From positions 1-9,115 of the forward strand of contig SYEA01000074.1 in NCBI GenBank assembly GCA_005800965.1: DNA of 9,115 nt. The letters are read 5' to 3'. Of the stretch, positions 1 to 6,001 are shown piece by piece. A program made the translations under genes and the position numbers. Source of the stretch: Actinomycetota bacterium. Its GTDB lineage: Bacteria > Actinomycetota > Acidimicrobiia > Acidimicrobiales > Ilumatobacteraceae. The number at the start of each line of letters is the position of its first letter. Positions within the stretch are counted from its first letter, which is position 1. Under the pieces are notes generated by a model that was not told the origin of the DNA, searched no databases, and worked only from the letters and a program-made list of their open reading frames with translations.

Positions 1-489
1 AGCGTTGGCTGGACCTTCGATGACTGCGCCGGTCGAAGCATTGAAGACCGACCCGTGGGCCGGGCAGGTGAGTTGCCCCGCCGGTCCGGGGGCCACCAAC
101 GCGCCAGCGTGTGTGCAACTACGACTGAAGGCCACGACGCCACTTGAGGTTCGGGTGAGCACGACGGCATAGTTCTTTCCACCGGAAGTGATGATTGCGG
201 TTTGGCTTGCACCTGACGCCAATGACGATGAGTCGAGCACCTTCACTTCGCTCGTGGTGGGTGATGGCGGGGCTGCTTTGGCGCGCTTCCACTTGGCACC
301 ATTGGCGGTCTTTACGCACTCAAAAGTTTGGCCACCAACCAACTTGCGGCGGCCAATCTTCTTGCAAACCTCACCAGCGCGAATTTGTGGTGTGGCCACA
401 GCACCAACCGAGGCTGCTGGTGCAAACAAAAAAGCGACGAACCCCGTAGCCAACATGCCAACTGCCGAACGGCGAGAGAGACGACTCAT
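1..489 (-). CDS. Secreted Rieske [2Fe-2S] domain protein (3' end off the window)
   Basis: The 163 visible residues run off the left edge in frame, so the C-terminus is missing. A signal peptide-like start (SRRSAVG, then a hydrophobic stretch of about residues 9-31) carries a twin-arginine pair, which suggests export, possibly by Tat; the match to the full Tat motif is weak. Residues 39-68 form a small module with C42 and C58 in a G-x2-C...G-x2-F-x-C-x-K...W pattern, of a kind seen in exported actinobacterial proteins. The Rieske domain starts near residue 81 and holds the two cluster-binding boxes C125-T-H127 and C142-P-A-H145-G-S. In the family, two Cys and two His bind a [2Fe-2S] cluster for electron transfer. 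With only a single domain visible, it is probably a small redox protein outside the membrane rather than an oxygenase subunit. The partner is unknown. The start at 489 is supported by a -10 box 6 nt upstream (see 496-501). Confidence 0.88.
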   Translation of the reverse strand, partial: MSRLSRRSAVGMLATGFVAFLFAPAASVGAVATPQIRAGEVCKKIGRRKLVGGQTFECVKTANGAKWKRAKAAPPSPTTSEVKVLDSSSLASGASQTAIITSGGKNYAVVLTRTSSGVVAFSRSCTHAGALVAPGPAGQLTCPAHGSVFNASTGAVIEGPANA

Positions 490-495
490 CTCCTT

Positions 496-501
496 AGATT
501 A
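496..501 (-). promoter_or_regulatory. Candidate -10 box (TAATCT) of the Rieske gene
   Basis: TAATCT reads toward the Rieske gene and lies 6 nt before its ATG, which would place the transcription start at or next to the A of the start codon. AAGGAG sits directly against the ATG with no spacing, too close to act as a normal ribosome binding site. Both facts point to a leaderless transcript, common in Actinobacteria. No clear -35 box is seen. The rest of the 143-base gap to glpX (490-632) shows nothing recognisable, and no convincing terminator for glpX. Confidence 0.45.
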
Positions 502-632
502 GGCCACGCTTGTGAGGCACAGGAAACCGATCAAAGAATGAAAGCTACGTAGTGCGTTATCAATATTCTTTCGGCCCTGAGTTGTGCGACTGCGCCGTCT
601 GGCTGTCGGTGAACACGACTGTGGGGTGCGCG

Positions 633-1625
633 CTAGCGGAACTCGACCGACGAATACTGACCAATGCGATCGGCACGATGCCGGGTGTCAATCAAGCGAA
701 CCGTGCCACTCCGCACCCGCATCACCAAACTCTGTGACGTTGCGCCGTAGGCGTCGTAGCGCACCCCACGCAGGAGGTCCCCATCGGTCACGCCGGTGGC
801 CGCAAAGAACGCATCCTCGCAGTGCACGAGATCATCGGTGGTGAGCACGCGGTTCATGTCAATGCCTGATGTTTTGGCCAATGCCTTGTCTTCATCACCA
901 CGGGCCCACAGCAGGCCTTGAATCTCGCCTCCCAGCGCTTTTAGCGCTGCTGCCGAAGTAACACCCTCTGGTGTGCCGCCGATACCCATCAAGGCGTCGA
1001 TACCGGTTTGTGGCCAAGCGGCAGCAATTGCACCGAAGATGTCACCGTCGGTAATCATTTTGATGCGACACCCAGCAGCGCGAATTTCACCGACGAGGTC
1101 GTCGTGACGGGGGCGGTCAAGCACCACGATGGTCAGCTCGTTGAGTGTTTTGTGTTTGGCACGCGCGATGGAGTCCAGGTTGTGGCGAACCGATTTGGTG
1201 ATGTCGATTGCTCCGCGGGCATCAGGACCGACGGCAATCTTGTTCATGTAGACGAACGGCCCTGGGTTGAACATCGAGCCGCGTTCAGACACAGCAATCA
1301 CGCTGAGCGCGTTGCCACGGCCAAGTGAGGTGAGAGTGGTGCCGTCAATCGGGTCGACGGCGACGTCGGTGACAGGTTTGCTGCCGTTGCCGACCCGTTC
1401 GCCGTTGAACAACATGGGGGCTTCATCTTTTTCTCCCTCGCCGATCACGACAACGCCGTCCATGTTGACGGTTTCCAGCAAGTTGCGCATCGCATCCACA
1501 GCGGCACCGTCGGCGGCGTTCTTGTCGCCGCGCCCCACCCATTTGGAAGCCGCAAGGGCCGCCGACTCGGTGACACGTACAAGTTCCATCGCCAGGTTGC
1601 GATCGGGCTTTTCGGAAAGAACCAT
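633..1625 (-). CDS. glpX: Fructose-1,6-bisphosphatase class II (GlpX)
   Basis: This 330-residue protein matches GlpX along its full length. The enzyme hydrolyses fructose 1,6-bisphosphate to fructose 6-phosphate in gluconeogenesis, in the cytoplasm, with divalent metal. Family landmarks in order: RVTESAALAASKW (18-29), GRGDKNAADGAA (31-42, metal ligand D34), IGEGEKDEAPM (61-71, E63), the inositol-phosphatase-type motif D91-P-I-D94-G-T-T, RPRHDD (171-176), DGDIFGAI (193-200) and GIGGTPEGV (214-222, E220). In E. coli GlpX the position equivalent to D94 is Glu, so this is a conservative acidic swap. The reading frame stays open upstream to 1691. The start at 1625 is preferred because it gives the usual GlpX N-terminus, lies 7 nt after a -10 box, and avoids overlap with the divergent gene at 1669. 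Many actinobacteria use GlpX as their main FBPase. Confidence 0.96.
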   Translation of the reverse strand: MVLSEKPDRNLAMELVRVTESAALAASKWVGRGDKNAADGAAVDAMRNLLETVNMDGVVVIGEGEKDEAPMLFNGERVGNGSKPVTDVAVDPIDGTTLTSLGRGNALSVIAVSERGSMFNPGPFVYMNKIAVGPDARGAIDITKSVRHNLDSIARAKHKTLNELTIVVLDRPRHDDLVGEIRAAGCRIKMITDGDIFGAIAAAWPQTGIDALMGIGGTPEGVTSAAALKALGGEIQGLLWARGDEDKALAKTSGIDMNRVLTTDDLVHCEDAFFAATGVTDGDLLRGVRYDAYGATSQSLVMRVRSGTVRLIDTRHRADRIGQYSSVEFR

Positions 1626-1632
1626 GAGACCC

Positions 1633-1638
1633 AAATTA
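1633..1638 (-). promoter_or_regulatory. Candidate -10 box (TAATTT) of glpX
   Basis: TAATTT lies 7 nt before the glpX ATG at 1625, the spacing expected when transcription starts on the start codon. There is no Shine-Dalgarno sequence between them. It shares the 43-base gap 1626-1668 with the divergent promoter at 1656-1661. Confidence 0.45.
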
Positions 1639-1655
1639 GCCCATTCACCACGCAC

Positions 1656-1661
1656 TAGCGT
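1656..1661 (+). promoter_or_regulatory. Candidate -10 box (TAGCGT) of the tandem-repeat acidic protein gene
   Basis: TAGCGT followed by TCGGCGC ends exactly at the ATG at 1669, giving 7 nt from box to start codon and no Shine-Dalgarno. The same layout and nearly the same bases (TAGCGTTCGnCG) recur before the gene at 2101, which supports a real leaderless promoter. Confidence 0.42.
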
Positions 1662-1668
1662 TCGGCGC

Positions 1669-2073
1669 ATGAGCGAGTGGGACCCACGCAACCCCGAGTC
1701 GCTGACTGTGCGTTACGACTTGGCTGACTGGTCGCTTGAGGAGCGTGTGGAGTTAGTTGAGCTACTTGCTGACGCTGACATTCGTCACGATTGGGACGGC
1801 AACGAATTGCTCGTGCCAGCGGATCAAGAATCGGTCGTTGACGACATTCTTGATGACGTTGAGGATGGTGATGGGGCCGCTGGGGCACCGACGTCGCTCG
1901 CGGGTGAACTGGAAGAGTTCGAACTCAACGATTGGACCTCGGCCGACCGCATGGAGTTTGCTGCAGTGTTGGTCGAGCGCGGTATCGGGCACCGCTGGGA
2001 GGACAACCTGCTGCTGGTGGGCGTTGACGACGCAGACGTTGTCGAAGATCTGCTGGATGAGTTTGACCGCTGA
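1669..2073 (+). CDS. Acidic protein with two tandem repeats, function unknown
   Basis: This gene encodes 134 residues and starts 44 bases from glpX on the opposite strand. The protein is an internal duplication. Residues 15-66 and 84-133 align, with matching positions such as YDLADWS/FELNDWT, R26/R94, L33/V100, HDW(40-42)/HRW(108-110), NELLV/NLLLV and VVDDILDDV/VVEDLLDEF. The linker (67-83) is Gly/Ala-rich. Asp and Glu dominate, so the protein is strongly acidic. No signal peptide, membrane segment or catalytic motif is visible, and it is presumably cytoplasmic. Each repeat reads as helix, strand-strand, helix, with a W-[DE]-x-N-x-L-L-V strand, the pattern of small DUF2007-like ferredoxin-fold modules. 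That fold assignment is inference, and I do not assign a function. The start at 1669 is chosen over the far longer open frame upstream because of the promoter box and the antisense glpX coding region. Confidence 0.85.
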   Translation: MSEWDPRNPESLTVRYDLADWSLEERVELVELLADADIRHDWDGNELLVPADQESVVDDILDDVEDGDGAAGAPTSLAGELEEFELNDWTSADRMEFAAVLVERGIGHRWEDNLLLVGVDDADVVEDLLDEFDR

Positions 2074-2087
2074 GGGCGGGCGCTCAG

Positions 2088-2093
2088 TAGCGT
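2088..2093 (+). promoter_or_regulatory. Candidate -10 box (TAGCGT) of the J-domain protein gene
   Basis: TAGCGT followed by TCGACGA leads directly to GTG at 2101 with 7 nt between. This repeats the arrangement at 1656-1669 almost base for base. No Shine-Dalgarno is present. Confidence 0.42.
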
Positions 2094-2100
2094 TCGACGA

Positions 2101-2820
2101 GTGAACGAATCAAATCCGCAGCTGCTGGCTGAAGTTGAGATATTCCACTCGCGGACCCACTCGCCAACGCGCAGGCTGTCGCTAGGTCATTTGGTATTGC
2201 CGGTGGATCCGGCGCCCGGTCTTGGTGGCCTACTGCTTGGTGGCATCGTCGCGGCGCATTTACATGAGGTGGATGAAGATCTGGTGCCCGATGTTCATCG
2301 CTTGGTGCTGCAGGTCGACCGTGGCGATCGTGTGTTGCAGCCACGCTTGCGTCACCGTTACCAAACTGATCGACAGGGCTTGTCACGCAGTCGTCATCGA
2401 TTGGTTGGCGACGGTGAGCAGCTGAGTTATGAATTTGAAACCAATGGCAGCCCACTTCAGCAAGTGCTTGGCGCGGTGTATGCACTCGAGCGACTCGATG
2501 TTTTGGCGCGACACGCACTCACTCCGGTGGTGCACAAAGCGATGCGTTGGCGCGGTCCGATTGATGCCAACTTTCTTTCGTATCTGGCTGGCACCGCCAC
2601 GGCATCGATCACGGCGATGACTGACCCTCGGGCATGGGCACTCGAGCTGTTGGGGTTCCCGGCTGGCACAGTAAGCCCGTCGAAGCGCGATGTGCAGAGG
2701 CGTTACCGCGAGAGCCTGCGTGGCGCTCACCCCGACCATGGCGGAAGCATCGACAATGCCGGCCAGCGCATCGAACAGCTGAGCGAAGCCCGGCGAGTGT
2801 TGCTTGCTGCGATCGGGTGA
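2101..2820 (+). CDS. Protein with C-terminal J-like domain
   Basis: The 239-residue protein ends in a J-like region (about residues 180-239). It has R199-R-Y-R-E-S-L followed by the invariant J-domain tripeptide H210-P211-D212 and a last helix EQLSEARRVLLA. J domains stimulate the ATPase of Hsp70 (DnaK) through HPD, so the protein may be a specialised co-chaperone. The usual order in DnaJ is reversed, since here the J region is at the C-terminus. Residues 1-175 (FHSRTHSPTRRLSLGHL..., a Gly/Leu-rich patch at 38-53, several Arg/His-rich stretches) match nothing I recognise. The GTG start at 2101 sits on a leaderless-type promoter, 27 bases after the preceding stop. The 3' end overlaps the hydrolase gene by GTGA, so the two are probably translated together. 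Confidence 0.85.
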   Translation: MNESNPQLLAEVEIFHSRTHSPTRRLSLGHLVLPVDPAPGLGGLLLGGIVAAHLHEVDEDLVPDVHRLVLQVDRGDRVLQPRLRHRYQTDRQGLSRSRHRLVGDGEQLSYEFETNGSPLQQVLGAVYALERLDVLARHALTPVVHKAMRWRGPIDANFLSYLAGTATASITAMTDPRAWALELLGFPAGTVSPSKRDVQRRYRESLRGAHPDHGGSIDNAGQRIEQLSEARRVLLAAIG

Positions 2821-3461
2821 CCGACATTCAGGGTGTGGTGCTGTTTCCGGGTGCTGGCTCAAGCGCGGATCACCCGTCGCTCGTCGCGATTGCGACTGCG
2901 CTGGCACCGCTGCCAGTGATACGCGTTGACTTTGCCTATCGGCGCCTCGGGCGCAAGATTCCTGATCGTGCACCGGTATTGATTCGTGCGGTGCGCGAAG
3001 CCATAGACGACGCGTGTCGGGCCTGGTCGTGCGCGCCGACGCAGCTGGTGATCGGCGGTCGTTCGATGGGTGGCCGCATGTGCTCGATGGCAGTTGCCGG
3101 CTTTGATGGCGATGACCGCAAGAACGGTGCATCTCAGCCAGCAGATGTACCTCTACAAGTTGGCGGCTTGGTCTGTATCAGCTATCCGTTGCATCCGCCC
3201 AAGCAGCCTGCAAAGTTGCGTATTGCGCATCTGCCGCAGGTGCGCGTGCCATCGCTCTTTGTCAGCGGCACACGAGACGAGTTTGCAACCCCAGCCGAGT
3301 TGGGCGAACATCTGGCTGTTGTGCCAGTGGCACCCATCGTGCGTTGGGTGGAAGGTGCCCGCCACGACCTGCGTGGCCATGACGACCATGTGGCCGGCAT
3401 CGTGGCCAGTGTCGTAGCCGAGTGGGCACGTGGTTCGTCGGCCCAACCTCCGCGCACGTAG
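2817..3461 (+). CDS. KANL3/Tex30-like alpha/beta hydrolase
   Basis: Read from the GTG at 2817, the protein has 214 residues. It opens with the first beta strand and an oxyanion-type loop (VVLFPGAGSSADHPSL, 7-22), then DFAYRRLGRK (38-47). The nucleophile elbow is G80-G-R-S83-M-G-G-R. The other members of the triad are D154 in SGTRDEFATP and H183 in EGARHDL. SYPLHPPKQP (122-131) and GRSMGG are typical of the KANL3/Tex30 branch of alpha/beta hydrolases (dienelactone-hydrolase-like), whose bacterial members have no firmly known substrate. The protein is cytoplasmic, with no signal peptide. It overlaps the J-domain gene by GTGA, which fixes this start; the frame is open further upstream, but that part lies inside the other gene. 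Confidence 0.88.
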   Translation: MTDIQGVVLFPGAGSSADHPSLVAIATALAPLPVIRVDFAYRRLGRKIPDRAPVLIRAVREAIDDACRAWSCAPTQLVIGGRSMGGRMCSMAVAGFDGDDRKNGASQPADVPLQVGGLVCISYPLHPPKQPAKLRIAHLPQVRVPSLFVSGTRDEFATPAELGEHLAVVPVAPIVRWVEGARHDLRGHDDHVAGIVASVVAEWARGSSAQPPRT

Positions 3462-3473
3462 CCTGCGAGCACG

Positions 3474-4178
3474 ATGCGAGGTCTGGGAACGCTCATCAAT
3501 GCCGGCCTCGTGGTGCTGGGCAGCGGCCTCGGTGTGTTGATCGGTGATCGCATTCCCGAGCAGATGCGCATCACACTGCTGCAAGTAATCGGCCTGGTGA
3601 CCATCGCGCTGGGTGTCAGCGATGCCATCGACACACGCAACATGGTGTTTCCGCTAGTGGGCATGGCGGTGGGTGCATTGATTGGTGAAGTGCTGGCAAT
3701 CGAAAGCCGCCTCGAGCGTCTCGGCGAGCGCTTGCAGCGCCGCTTTGCTCGTGGTGCAGGGGGCGACGGTGGCGAGGGGAAATTTGTCAAAGGGTTCGTG
3801 ACTGCTTCAGCGCTTTACTGCATCGGGCCGCTCACCGTGTTGGGAGCCATCGAAGACGCCAGTGGTCAAACCCCGCAGCTGTACATCATCAAAGGGTCAT
3901 TGGACGGGTTCGTTTCCATCATGTTCGCCGCCATGTATGGCATCGGGGTGGCGTTCAGTGCGTTGTCGGTATTGGTGGTGCAAGGCAGCCTCACGCTCGG
4001 GGGTGCGGGGCTTGACGCCGTGCTCGACGATCGCATGCGCACCGAGTTGTTCGCTGCAGGTGGCATCGCCGTCATCGGAATCGGTCTCAACTTGTTGCAG
4101 GTCACCAAGATTCGTTTGGCCAACCTGCTGCCAGGGCTGGTGATTACCCCGGTACTGGTGGCCATCTTTGCGGTGTAA
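3474..4178 (+). CDS. DUF554 family integral membrane protein
   Basis: This 234-residue protein has the usual length and layout of DUF554 proteins (YdfK/YqgA type). It begins MRGLGTLINAGLVVLGSGLG, the family's typical first membrane segment. The hallmark centre is Y115-C-I-G-P-L-T-V-L-G-A-I-E-D-A-S, followed by a D-G-F-V-S-I-M-F-A segment (144-152) and a late G-I-G-L-N-L-L...R..N-L-L-P-G-L. About six or seven membrane segments are visible: 5-24, 34-52, 57-75, 110-125, 145-170, 193-210, 217-233. A short hydrophilic loop rich in Arg and Gly lies at 78-105. The molecular role of the family is not established; transport of a small solute is often suggested. The gene starts 12 bases after the hydrolase stop. 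A TAGCCT box overlaps that stop codon, so a promoter of its own is possible. Confidence 0.93.
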   Translation: MRGLGTLINAGLVVLGSGLGVLIGDRIPEQMRITLLQVIGLVTIALGVSDAIDTRNMVFPLVGMAVGALIGEVLAIESRLERLGERLQRRFARGAGGDGGEGKFVKGFVTASALYCIGPLTVLGAIEDASGQTPQLYIIKGSLDGFVSIMFAAMYGIGVAFSALSVLVVQGSLTLGGAGLDAVLDDRMRTELFAAGGIAVIGIGLNLLQVTKIRLANLLPGLVITPVLVAIFAV

Positions 4179-4201
4179 CACCCGCCTGCGACGATGGGGC
4201 A

Positions 4202-4339
4202 ATGACAGCAGAACACATTGACGAAGGCGACATCTGTTCGGTGTGCGGCCTGCCGGTATTTTTCTATGGTGATGCAACCATCGACTGCCCACAGTGCGGC
4301 ACCGAATACGTGAACGCAGAAGTTGGCGATGTTGACTAG
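4202..4339 (+). CDS. Small zinc-ribbon protein (45 residues)
   Basis: A short open frame starts at ATG 4202, 23 bases after the DUF554 stop, with GGGG just before it. It encodes 45 residues with two Cys pairs, C12-S-V-C15-G and C29-P-Q-C32-G-T-E-Y, spaced as in a rubredoxin-like zinc ribbon (C-x2-C-x13-C-x2-C). The protein therefore probably binds one zinc ion. The N- and C-termini are acidic. Its partner is unknown. It is likely the last gene of the plus-strand run, because the next gene converges on it 22 bases further on. Confidence 0.75.
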   Translation: MTAEHIDEGDICSVCGLPVFFYGDATIDCPQCGTEYVNAEVGDVD

Positions 4340-4356
4340 CGCTGCCGACTAGCGCT
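4334..4356. repeat. Direct repeat GACTAGCGCT x2 with hairpin potential between convergent genes
   Basis: GACTAGCGCT occurs at 4334-4343 and again at 4347-4356, 3 bases apart. Because AGCGCT is self-complementary, the two copies can form a 6-bp stem around a 7-base loop. The first copy covers the zinc-ribbon stop codon. It sits between two convergent genes, where a bidirectional terminator would be useful, but neither side carries a T-run, so termination is only a guess. Confidence 0.4.
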
Positions 4357-4361
4357 CCTGA

Positions 4362-5579
4362 TTATTGGTTGTCCCAAACTTCTGGTTGCTCCTGTGGCTT
4401 AGCGGAGCGGCGACGTGTGCCACGCTTCGGTGGTAATGCCGGTTCTGCTGCGAACGGCTCGAGCACACCGTGCAATCGGCCAGCCACGTTGGACAACATC
4501 CGCAAGTGTTGCGCTAAGCCCATGAGGTTGTCGGGCAACGTATCAATCGCTAAGTACACGGCACTGTTCTCGAACCACAATCGCGTAATAGAACCGCTTT
4601 GGTTGTGAGCATTGATCTCGCGAAGCAGTTCGGCACTTTCGTTCGCATTGCTGACAACCACGGTTGACATACGCACGAGCGGCGAGTCGTCGTCGGCACG
4701 CTGGAAGAAGTCAAACGCGATCACCACATCTTCATGGCGAACACCAATTGGCCCACCGGGAGTGGTTTGGAACTCGAACTTTTCGCGTTCAAGAATTTTC
4801 ACCACGCGCTCGTGCAACTTGGCTACCGGCGCAATGACCATTTTTGCGATGATGTAATGGGTGTCGCTTTCGAGCACAATGTCGAGTGATTCCTTGCTGT
4901 CAAAGGACAGCGTCCATGTGGCATCCTCATCAACACAGTTGTAAATGATGTTGAGCATGTCGGGATTGACCTTGATTTGACCCGCTCCAGTGGTGGTCGC
5001 GGGAGTGTGTGCACGTATGGGGTACAACCGAGATCCTGTCCAGTCGCTAGAGACATGTAGCTGGCCGTCTTCGACCCGAAGAAGAAAATGGTCGGGGTTT
5101 TTGCGTTCGTCATCATCGTCAATCATGTTGGTTTCGAATGGAGGGTTGGCGCCGGCGAAAATGGTGTACAGCAACTCTTTGCCAGCAAGTTGAGCAGTGA
5201 CGCGAGCAGGATTTGCGGCTACGTGCTGTGGCTTGGGCATCGGCACGCTGCTGCACGGCAATGTTTGCGTACCCAGCGACGAAGCCGCAGTGACCATGCC
5301 GTCGGCAATGGTGAATGCCACGGATCCAGCGGCGGCTCGAGGGCGACCCGCATTCGCCACGCTGGTCAGCGGCAGTTTGTAGGCACCGGTGAAGTCGGCG
5401 GTGTCACCGGTGACCACGATGGTGAATTCCTTTGTGGTCACCAACCACTTACGACGACCACCCTGACAAAACACCGTGATGCCGGGAACGTTGATGCCCT
5501 CTATGCGAAACATCATGAGCGACTCAAAGATGTGGTGCAGTTCTGTGGAGTCAACAAGCCCGATGTCGGTGGTGCTCAT
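4362..5579 (-). CDS. 405-residue protein: beta-rich, possibly clamp-like body plus YbjN/T3S-chaperone-like C-terminal domain
   Basis: I recognise no named family with certainty. Residues 1-250 are strand-rich with alternating hydrophobic residues and short turns. Residues 125-250 (LAGKELLYTIF..., LLRVEDGQLHVSSDWTGSR, IKVNPDMLNIIYNCV, SLDIVLESDTHYIIAKMV) follow the strand-helix-strand rhythm of one sliding-clamp repeat, including an element like its 'atDgxRl' turn. Residues 252-376 look like a YbjN/type III secretion chaperone-like domain: AKLHERVVKILEREKFEF, two strands, an ELLREINAHN helix, VYLAIDTLP, then an amphipathic helix of about 353-372. Such domains bind peptides or proteins. The tail (380-405) is basic and Pro-rich, probably disordered. 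No signal peptide or membrane segment is present. The start overlaps the upstream stop by ATGA (5576-5579), so it is translated with the 120-residue protein. Both fold assignments are inference from sequence pattern. Confidence 0.8.
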   Translation of the reverse strand: MSTTDIGLVDSTELHHIFESLMMFRIEGINVPGITVFCQGGRRKWLVTTKEFTIVVTGDTADFTGAYKLPLTSVANAGRPRAAAGSVAFTIADGMVTAASSLGTQTLPCSSVPMPKPQHVAANPARVTAQLAGKELLYTIFAGANPPFETNMIDDDDERKNPDHFLLRVEDGQLHVSSDWTGSRLYPIRAHTPATTTGAGQIKVNPDMLNIIYNCVDEDATWTLSFDSKESLDIVLESDTHYIIAKMVIAPVAKLHERVVKILEREKFEFQTTPGGPIGVRHEDVVIAFDFFQRADDDSPLVRMSTVVVSNANESAELLREINAHNQSGSITRLWFENSAVYLAIDTLPDNLMGLAQHLRMLSNVAGRLHGVLEPFAAEPALPPKRGTRRRSAKPQEQPEVWDNQ

Positions 5580-5938
5580 CGCTGGCCTTTCATATCAATG
5601 TTGGTTGATGGAATGCTGGCTCGTTCGTAGCCGAGGGGTGTGGCGCGTGCGAGGTCGGAAACTTCATGCACCCAGGCGCGGTCAGGGGGGGTGGATGAAA
5701 CGGTGCTGGGAATAGTGGTTGCAGTGATCGGTGACTCACGATGACGCTCGGCCACGGCGACAAGCCAGTTGGTGAGCGCTCGAACTTCACAGCCGTTGAA
5801 GGTGATGACCACTTTGTCGTTGTCGATATGTACGGATTGTTTGGAAAACAGTGATGCGAGGCCGGCGTCAGATGCTGCGGAAAGTAGTTGCCGAAAAGCA
5901 CTCGCGGAAATGCGAATGGTTTTGTCGGGCTGGGTCAT
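5576..5938 (-). CDS. Unrecognised 120-residue protein, translationally coupled to the 405-residue protein
   Basis: I do not recognise this protein. Residues 1-68 look folded: a strand (KTIRIS), an amphipathic helix (ASAFRQLLSAASDAGLASLF), two strands (SVHIDNDKVVITF, with the turn IDNDK), then a helix (EVRALTNWLVAVAERH). Residues 70-120 are rich in Ser, Thr and Pro with few hydrophobic residues and are probably disordered; this tail may be a binding segment. There is no signal peptide. A perfect AGGAGG lies 5 nt before the ATG, the best ribosome binding site in the window, so strong translation is expected. It lies downstream of the NrtR-like gene behind a structured leader, and its TGA overlaps the ATG of the 405-residue protein, which suggests the two products act together, perhaps as a complex. 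Confidence 0.75.
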   Translation of the reverse strand: MTQPDKTIRISASAFRQLLSAASDAGLASLFSKQSVHIDNDKVVITFNGCEVRALTNWLVAVAERHRESPITATTIPSTVSSTPPDRAWVHEVSDLARATPLGYERASIPSTNIDMKGQR

Positions 5939-5943
5939 CGGTG

Positions 5944-5949
5944 CCTCCT
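5944..5949 (-). promoter_or_regulatory. Strong ribosome binding site (AGGAGG) of the 120-residue protein
   Basis: AGGAGG lies 5 nt before the ATG at 5938 and fixes that start. It is exactly complementary to the CCTCCT in the loop of the upstream hairpin on the same transcript (6024-6029), so its access may be controlled. Confidence 0.75.
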
Positions 5950-5975
5950 GGCGGGGTTGGTGGGGATGGGGGACG

Positions 5976-5995
5976 ACACCGTAGACGACCGGTGT
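5976..5995 (-). repeat. Short inverted repeat ACACCG/CGGTGT in the leader
   Basis: A perfect 6-bp inverted repeat with an 8-base spacer (arms 5976-5981 and 5990-5995) lies between the large hairpin and the ribosome binding site of the 120-residue protein. On the transcript it would form a second, smaller hairpin, followed by a C-rich unstructured stretch. Confidence 0.45.
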
Positions 5996-6001
5996 AGTGG
6001 A

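Noticed and set aside
1626..1691. Longer glpX start at 1691
   Set aside because: It would add 22 residues not seen in GlpX proteins and overlap the divergent gene at 1669; the ATG at 1625 has a -10 box 7 nt upstream.
2084..3790. Long minus-strand open frames antisense to the J-domain, hydrolase and DUF554 genes
   Set aside because: They are Arg/His/Ser/Pro-rich products of GC-rich codon bias on the other strand, without recognisable domains, and lie opposite well-supported genes.
5953..5972. G-rich run (GGGG, GG, GGGG, GGGGG) that might form a G-quadruplex
   Set aside because: Only three runs have three or more G, so at best a weak two-layer structure; it lies on the strand opposite to the transcript.
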